This document shows, piece by piece, positions 7,472 through 11,498 of a stretch of 11,498 bases of DNA. The notes beneath the pieces were generated by a model. It had not been told where the DNA came from, ran no database searches, and saw nothing but the letters and a program-made list of their open reading frames with translations. How positions within the stretch are numbered: the stretch's first letter is position 1; every line of letters starts with the position of its first letter. Both the position numbers and the translations under genes were made by a program. Where the stretch lies: NCBI GenBank assembly GCA_964550325.1, contig CAZJYT010000027.1, forward strand, positions 1-11,498. Reading direction: 5' to 3'. This DNA is from CAZJYT01 sp964550325. Lineage in GTDB: Bacteria; Patescibacteriota; Minisyncoccia; Minisyncoccales; CAZJYT01.

Positions 7472-7836
7472 TGAGTTTCAATAGTCCCAAGGTGGGATAA
7501 GGAGTGAAAGTCAGAAAAAATAAAAATCTAACAGAGCTTCTCTTTTTAACAGTTCTGAATCTTTAAATTTTTGATTTTTACTTTTGAGTTTGATAAAATG
7601 AAAAAGTCTCTCAGATTCTTTTACTGTTGCTTACCTTGGGTAAGTAATATTTAGTAAAAATCAAATCTAATACTAACTAATTCTACCAAAAATTACTACC
7701 ATACCTAGACAATAGCAAAAAATCTTTATTCAAGAAAGATTAACTGTGGTGCCAAAAGATTAATAGGAGGATTTTTTATTTTAAAAAATATGGAGGTTTC
7801 GCCTTTAATCCTAATTATATTACCCAATTCGGATAT
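7472..7836. other. Gene-free spacer with several potential hairpins
   Basis: No credible coding frame is seen on either strand. The strongest structure is an imperfect hairpin at 7613-7668: AGATT/AATCT (7613-7617/7664-7668), TTTTACT/AGTAAAA (7619-7625/7653-7659) and CTTACC/GGTAAG (7630-7635/7639-7644) around a TTG loop. Another at 7758-7810 pairs GATTAA-(T)-AGG with CCTTTAATC and holds an inner ATTTTTT/AAAAAAT stem. Smaller stems are TCCCA/TGGGA (7485-7497), AGAG/CTCT plus T-run (7533-7547) inside TCAGAA/TTCTGA (7511-7558), and AATCTTT/AAAGATT (7721-7741). A terminator for the first operon is expected here, but no stem is convincing. Unrecognised RNA or decayed sequence are both possible. Confidence 0.45.
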
Positions 7837-7865
7837 TTGACAAAAAAAAGAAAATAAGGTAGAGT
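7837..7865 (+). promoter_or_regulatory. Sigma70-type promoter for the redox/GAPDH operon
   Basis: A perfect TTGACA -35 box (7837-7842) is followed by an ideal 17-nt spacer and TAGAGT (7860-7865), which matches four of the six bases of TATAAT. The predicted start near 7872 gives a leader of about 20 nt before the ATG at 7892. This is the best promoter match in the window and sits immediately upstream of a run of four closely spaced genes. Confidence 0.65.
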
Positions 7866-7891
7866 AGAAAAAATATTAATAATTTACATCT

Positions 7892-8884
7892 ATGAAAGAA
7901 AAAATTTTTTTATTTTTGATAGGGATAATAGGTGGAATCTTAATTGGAGGAATAGGATATCATTTGTTTTTTAAAGAAAAGGCTTCTTTTTCAGGGTCTT
8001 CAGAGCTATCTTCTGTTTTATCTTCAAAAAAAGCTGGTGAGAAGGTAATAAAATTTATAAAGGAAAATCTTCCTACCGGTATAAAAGCATCTTTAGAAAG
8101 TATTGGAGAAGAGAGTGGACTTTATAAACTTAAATTAAAAGTTCAAGATCAAGAATACATTTCTTATGTTACTAAAGATGGAAAACTTTTTTTTCCTCAG
8201 GGACCTGTTAATTTAGAGACTCTTAATAAAAAGCAGGTTGAAAATCAACTCCCAAAAAGAGAAAAGCCAGATGTAAAATTGTTTGTTATGAGTTATTGTC
8301 CTTTTGGTTTACAAACCCAGAAGATGTTTTTGGAGGTTTATAAATTACTCGGAGATAAAGCTGATATGGGAGTCTATTTTGTGGATTATACGATGCATGG
8401 GGAAAAAGAATTAGAGGAGAATTTGAGACAATATTGTATTGAAAAAGGAGAAAAAGAGAAATACCCAGATTATTTGGGATGCTTTTTAAAAGAAGGAAAA
8501 TCAGAAGAATGTCTTTCAGAAGCAAAAATAGATGAAGAAAAATTAAATGATTGTATCTCTCAGACAAAAAAAGAGTATGATATAAAAGAAAATAGTAGGA
8601 GTTTCAATGTTCACAAAGAATTGAACGAGAAATATGAAGTGAGAGGCTCTCCGACAATAGTGATAAATGATATGGTTTTAGTGCCTGATAAAAGATATTG
8701 TCCTACAGAAGCAAAGTGTTTTGTTTTTCCTGAATTTAATAGGTCTCCAGAGAAATTTAAAGAAGCTATTTGCCAGGGTTTTCTGTCTTCTCCAAAAGAA
8801 TGCGAAACAAAACTTTCTTTAGAAGCTTTTTCTCCAGGATTTGGTTTTAAAAAAGGTACTTCAGGCTCTGGAAGTTGTAATTAA
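7892..8884 (+). CDS. Membrane-anchored DsbA-like thioredoxin-fold protein with CPFG active site
   Basis: This 330-residue protein begins with a Gly-rich transmembrane or signal-anchor helix (about 5-27), so the rest should lie outside the membrane. Residues about 35-115 form an unidentified N-terminal part. A thioredoxin-like domain starts at KLFVMSYCPFG (129-139), and the cis-proline loop is GSPTIVIND (252-260, P254). The active site is C136-P-F-G139, so the second Cys of CXXC is absent, as in the CPxG group of bacterial DsbA/GILT-like proteins. Nine further cysteines (182, 197, 207, 221, 270, 276, 294, 304, 329) could form disulfides. The protein ends in a flexible GTSGSGSCN tail. It heads an operon with a glutaredoxin. 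A role in extracytoplasmic thiol chemistry is likely; the partner is unknown. Confidence 0.75.
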   Translation: MKEKIFLFLIGIIGGILIGGIGYHLFFKEKASFSGSSELSSVLSSKKAGEKVIKFIKENLPTGIKASLESIGEESGLYKLKLKVQDQEYISYVTKDGKLFFPQGPVNLETLNKKQVENQLPKREKPDVKLFVMSYCPFGLQTQKMFLEVYKLLGDKADMGVYFVDYTMHGEKELEENLRQYCIEKGEKEKYPDYLGCFLKEGKSEECLSEAKIDEEKLNDCISQTKKEYDIKENSRSFNVHKELNEKYEVRGSPTIVINDMVLVPDKRYCPTEAKCFVFPEFNRSPEKFKEAICQGFLSSPKECETKLSLEAFSPGFGFKKGTSGSGSCN

Positions 8885-8892
8885 AAATTAAG

Positions 8893-8919
8893 TATGCAAA
8901 AGATTAAATATGCAAAAGA
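8893..8919 (+). repeat. Tandem 16-nt-period duplication creating a decoy start codon
   Basis: TATGCAAAAGA occurs at 8893-8903 and again at 8909-8919. The second copy carries the real start of the glutaredoxin gene (8910). The first copy supplies an ATG at 8894 in a different frame, which stops after 21 codons. No Shine-Dalgarno sequence separates the two. Confidence 0.6.
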
Positions 8920-9152
8920 AAGTAAAGTTATTCACAGCTCCTGGTTGTCCTTATTGTGAGTTAACAAAAGAATTTTTGAAAGAGCACAATATTGAATTTG
9001 AGGAAATTGATGTGACAAGAGATAAAAAAGGATTAGATGAAATGGTTAAAAAGTCGGGTCAAATGGGGGTTCCAGTACTTGAAATTGAGGAGGAAATTAT
9101 TGTAGGATTTAATAGAGAAAGGATTGAGGAATTACTAAATATACAAGATTAA
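8910..9152 (+). CDS. Glutaredoxin-like (NrdH/YruB-type) thiol-disulfide oxidoreductase
   Basis: This small cytosolic thioredoxin-fold protein of 80 residues is typical of the NrdH/glutaredoxin-like family. The redox motif is C13-P-Y-C16 after the beta strand KVKLFTAPG. The cis-proline loop is GQMGVPVLEI (P55), and IIVGF (63-67) matches the glycine-containing turn near the end of the fold. The presence of both active-site cysteines allows dithiol chemistry. Likely roles are reduction of protein disulfides or of a ribonucleotide reductase; the sequence does not choose. It starts 25 nt after the DsbA-like gene and ends 14 nt before the GAPDH gene, with no terminator on either side, so all are probably co-transcribed. 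Confidence 0.9.
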   Translation: MQKKVKLFTAPGCPYCELTKEFLKEHNIEFEEIDVTRDKKGLDEMVKKSGQMGVPVLEIEEEIIVGFNRERIEELLNIQD

Positions 9153-9166
9153 AAAATTAAAAATCT

Positions 9167-10180
9167 ATGGCTATAAAGATTGCTATTAATGGATTTGGAA
9201 GAATTGGACGGAATGTATTTAAAAGAGTCTTGGATAATCATCCAGATTTGGAAATAGCAGTTATTAATGATTTAACTGATACCCATACCTTAGCTCATCT
9301 TTTAAAATATGACTCTCTTTACGGGGTTTATCAAAAGGCAGTAAAAGCCAAAGAAGATACTATTTTTGTAAATGGAGAAAAGATAAAGGTCTTCTCAGAG
9401 AGAGAGCCCAGGAATTTGCCCTGGAAAGAATTAGGGATTGATGTTGTCTTAGAATGCACTGGTCATTTCAGAAATTATGAGGGAGCAAGACAACATTTAA
9501 TAGCTGGAGCAAAAAAGGTTATCATTTCTGCCCCTTCAAAAGACCCCGATAAAATTCCATCTTTTGTTTTAGGAGTAAACGATGACAAATTTGATCCCGA
9601 AATAGAGATTATGGATATGGGTTCTTGCACTACCAATTGTTTAGCTCCCGTGGCAAAGGTATTAAATGAAAACTTCAAGATTTTAAAAGGAATTATGACC
9701 ACCGTTCATTCTTATACGAACGATCAAAGAATTTTAGATCTTCCCCACAAAGATTTAAGAAGAGCAAGAGCAGCTTCTCTCAATATTATTCCTACTACTA
9801 CAGGAGCTGCAAAGGCTATTGGAAGGGTCTTGCCTGAGCTAAAAGGGAAGTTAGACGGAATTGCAATTAGGGTTCCTACTCCTACTGTCTCTTTAATAGA
9901 TTTAGTTTGCTTAGTAGAAAAAGAAACTACTTCTGAAGAGGTGAATTTCGCTTTTAAAAAAGCAGCTAAAAACCCGAAATTAGAAGGAATCTTAGGGATA
10001 GAAGATGCTCCCTTGGTTTCTTCAGATTTTATAGGAAATTCTTACTCATCAATTGTGGATGCAGAAAATACCAAAGTAATTGAGGGAAATTTAGTTAAGG
10101 TTTTGGCTTGGTATGATAATGAATATGGATATTCTTGCAGATTGGCTCAATTTGCAGAATTTGTGGGTAAAAAAATTTAA
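9167..10180 (+). CDS. gap: Glyceraldehyde-3-phosphate dehydrogenase, type I
   Basis: GAPDH oxidises glyceraldehyde-3-phosphate to 1,3-bisphosphoglycerate in glycolysis. The 337 residues are the normal length. The N-terminal Rossmann fold shows INGFGRIGR (7-15), with D35 after the second strand favouring NAD over NADP. The catalytic region is SCTTNCLAP (153-161) with nucleophile C154. H181 lies in TVHSYTND. RRARAASLNIIPTTTGAAKA (198-217) and the C-terminal WYDNEYGYSCRLAQ (315-328) are family signatures. It lies 14 nt after the glutaredoxin gene and 6 nt before the acetyl-CoA synthetase. Its active cysteine is oxidation-sensitive, so co-expression with thiol-redox genes would make sense, but that link is an inference. 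Confidence 0.97.
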   Translation: MAIKIAINGFGRIGRNVFKRVLDNHPDLEIAVINDLTDTHTLAHLLKYDSLYGVYQKAVKAKEDTIFVNGEKIKVFSEREPRNLPWKELGIDVVLECTGHFRNYEGARQHLIAGAKKVIISAPSKDPDKIPSFVLGVNDDKFDPEIEIMDMGSCTTNCLAPVAKVLNENFKILKGIMTTVHSYTNDQRILDLPHKDLRRARAASLNIIPTTTGAAKAIGRVLPELKGKLDGIAIRVPTPTVSLIDLVCLVEKETTSEEVNFAFKKAAKNPKLEGILGIEDAPLVSSDFIGNSYSSIVDAENTKVIEGNLVKVLAWYDNEYGYSCRLAQFAEFVGKKI

Positions 10181-10186
10181 TTTTTT

Positions 10187-11498
10187 ATGATTAAAAAAGA
10201 AGAACTTTTTTACCCCTCACCAGAATATAAAAGAACCTGTTTTATAAACACTAAAAAGATTTATCAACTTGCAAAAAAAGATCCCGTTAAATTTTGGGAA
10301 AAATTAGCAAAAGAGCTCTTTTGGTTTACCCCGTTAGAGAGTTCAAAGCAAAAAGCAGGACAAAATAAAACCCGTAAATCTCTAACGGGGTTAAAAAAAT
10401 GGAGAAAGACATTTTTACACAAGCCTCCTTATTTTCAATGGTTTGTTGGAGGGAAAATAAATATTACTACCAATATTTTTGAAAAAAACAAACTCGGCTG
10501 GGAGAGAATAAAAAATAAAGTAGCTTTAATTTGGGAACCAGAACCTCTAGAAGAAAAACCTGAAATTTTAACCTATTATCAATTATTTAGAAAAGTATCT
10601 CAGTTATCTAATGCTTTAAAGAAACTGGGAGTAAAAAAGGGAGACAGAGTGGGAATTTATCTGCCAATGATTCCAGAAGCTGTGATTTCAATGTTAGCTT
10701 GTGCTAGAATTGGAGCGGTTCACAGTGTTGTCTTTTCTGCTTTTTCTCCCTCTGCCTTGCGAATTAGATTACAAGACACCAAAGCCAAAATTCTAATTAC
10801 TGCTGATGGTTATTATCGCCGAGGAAAATTGATTCACTTAAAAAAAGCTGCTGATGAAGGAGTGAAAGAGACAAAGGTTGAGAAGGTAATAGTAGTGAAA
10901 AGAGCAAAAAACGAAATTCCTTGGCAAAAAGGAAGAGATCTTTGGTGGGATGAGATAATTGAAAGAGAAAGAGACTTCTGTAACGCCACGGTAATGGATT
11001 CAGAAGACTTACTTTTTATTTTATACACGAGTGGTTCAACTGGGAGGCCCAAGGGAATATGCCACGTTTGCGGAGGCTATACTATTCAAGCCTATTGGAC
11101 GGGAAAATGGATTTTTGATTTAAAAGAAGATAGTATTTTGTGGTGCACTGCTGATATCGGCTGGATTACCGGACATTCTTATACTGTCTATTCTCCTCTA
11201 CTGAATGGAATCACAACTCTTTTGTATGAAGGAGCTCCCAATTGGCCTACTCCTCATAGATGGGCAGAAATTATTGAAAAACACAAACCAACAATTTTTT
11301 ATACCGCTCCCACTGCCATTAGAATGTTTGAAAAATTAGATGGTATCGTGGCTCAAAAGTATAAATTTGAAAGCTTGAGAGTATTGGGTTCTGTAGGAGA
11401 ACCATTAGATGAGGATGCCTGGCGTTGGTATTACAAAAGCGTGGGAAAAGGAAAACTTCCTATTGTAGATACCTGGTGGCAGACAGAATGTGGAGGGG
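10187..11498 (+). CDS. acs: AMP-forming acetyl-CoA synthetase (3' end beyond the window)
   Basis: The frame is open from ATG 10187 to the window end: 437 codons plus one base of a protein usually about 630-650 residues. The enzyme joins acetate and CoA through acetyl-AMP. Visible ANL-family motifs are the P-loop YTSGSTGRPKG (280-290), CTADIGWITGHSY (320-332), GEPLDEDAW (404-412) and VDTWWQTECGG (427-437). The N-terminal WFVGGKIN (85-92) is characteristic of acetyl-CoA synthetase within the family. The regulatory lysine and CoA-binding C-terminal domain lie outside the window. Residues about 48-69 form an insertion encoded by a palindromic element. It starts 6 nt after gap without a clear Shine-Dalgarno. 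A propionyl-CoA synthetase is the main alternative. Confidence 0.9.
   Translation, partial: MIKKEELFYPSPEYKRTCFINTKKIYQLAKKDPVKFWEKLAKELFWFTPLESSKQKAGQNKTRKSLTGLKKWRKTFLHKPPYFQWFVGGKINITTNIFEKNKLGWERIKNKVALIWEPEPLEEKPEILTYYQLFRKVSQLSNALKKLGVKKGDRVGIYLPMIPEAVISMLACARIGAVHSVVFSAFSPSALRIRLQDTKAKILITADGYYRRGKLIHLKKAADEGVKETKVEKVIVVKRAKNEIPWQKGRDLWWDEIIERERDFCNATVMDSEDLLFILYTSGSTGRPKGICHVCGGYTIQAYWTGKWIFDLKEDSILWCTADIGWITGHSYTVYSPLLNGITTLLYEGAPNWPTPHRWAEIIEKHKPTIFYTAPTAIRMFEKLDGIVAQKYKFESLRVLGSVGEPLDEDAWRWYYKSVGKGKLPIVDTWWQTECGG
10328..10391 (+). repeat. In-frame palindromic repeat element inside the acetyl-CoA synthetase gene
   Basis: ACCCCGTTAGAGA (10328-10340) and TCTCTAACGGGGT (10379-10391) are perfect 13-bp inverted repeats separated by 38 nt. 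The pairing resumes outside for two more base pairs after one mismatch. The element has more G/C in its arms than its surroundings. It keeps the frame open and encodes roughly TPLESS..KSLTG between FW(F) and (KK)W of a region that is otherwise acetyl-CoA synthetase-like. I found no second copy in the window. Confidence 0.75.

Noticed and set aside
7471..7500. Nine-codon frame MSFNSPKVG starting in a TAATG junction after the ATPase gene
   Set aside because: It is too short to support, has no recognisable features, and is followed by several stops in all frames.
7501..7545. Slight resemblance of GGAGTGAAAGTC plus ACAGAG to RNase P RNA core segments
   Set aside because: The flanking conserved P4 and CR sequences and the needed length and GC-rich helices are absent, so the match is likely chance.
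7790..7840. Sixteen-codon frame after an AGGAGG sequence at 7765-7770
   Set aside because: The Shine-Dalgarno-like sequence is about 19 nt from the ATG, too far, and the peptide overlaps a hairpin arm and the -35 box.

Overview
The window comes from a small-genome, strongly AT-rich bacterium. Genes are packed on one strand, many junctions are 4-nt ATGA overlaps, Shine-Dalgarno sequences are weak, and leucine is mostly TTA. TGA acts as a normal stop. The content is a divergent division cluster, a VirD4/TraD-like ATPase, a CPxG thioredoxin-fold protein and a palindromic in-frame insertion. Together these suggest the Patescibacteria/CPR, most likely a Parcubacteria-like lineage. That assignment is an inference from gene content; no search was run.

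Region 1 (1-266) may hold the last codons of an upstream gene, followed by two terminator-like hairpins. After these come a promoter and an array of TGGGA/TGGAA boxes leading into mraZ. Region 2 (267-7471) is one tightly coupled gene string: mraZ, rsmH, an FtsL-like protein, an FtsI-type penicillin-binding protein, a short MurF-like protein with eroded catalytic motifs, a charged hypothetical protein, and a membrane-anchored VirD4/TraD-like DNA-pumping ATPase. Division and wall genes are therefore joined to a protein of the DNA-transfer class. Region 3 (7472-7891) has no convincing gene but can form several hairpins, and it ends in a good sigma70-type promoter. Region 4 (7892-11498) reads as a second operon: a membrane-anchored DsbA-like protein with a CPFG active site, a small CPYC glutaredoxin, glyceraldehyde-3-phosphate dehydrogenase, and an AMP-forming acetyl-CoA synthetase cut by the window end.

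The most striking signal is in the acetyl-CoA synthetase gene. A 64-bp element bounded by a perfect 13-bp inverted repeat interrupts an otherwise well-conserved N-terminal region in frame, adding about 22 residues. It looks like a protein-coding palindromic mobile repeat, similar in principle to the Rickettsia palindromic elements. The second point of interest is the degenerate MurF-like protein and its translational coupling to the ATPase.
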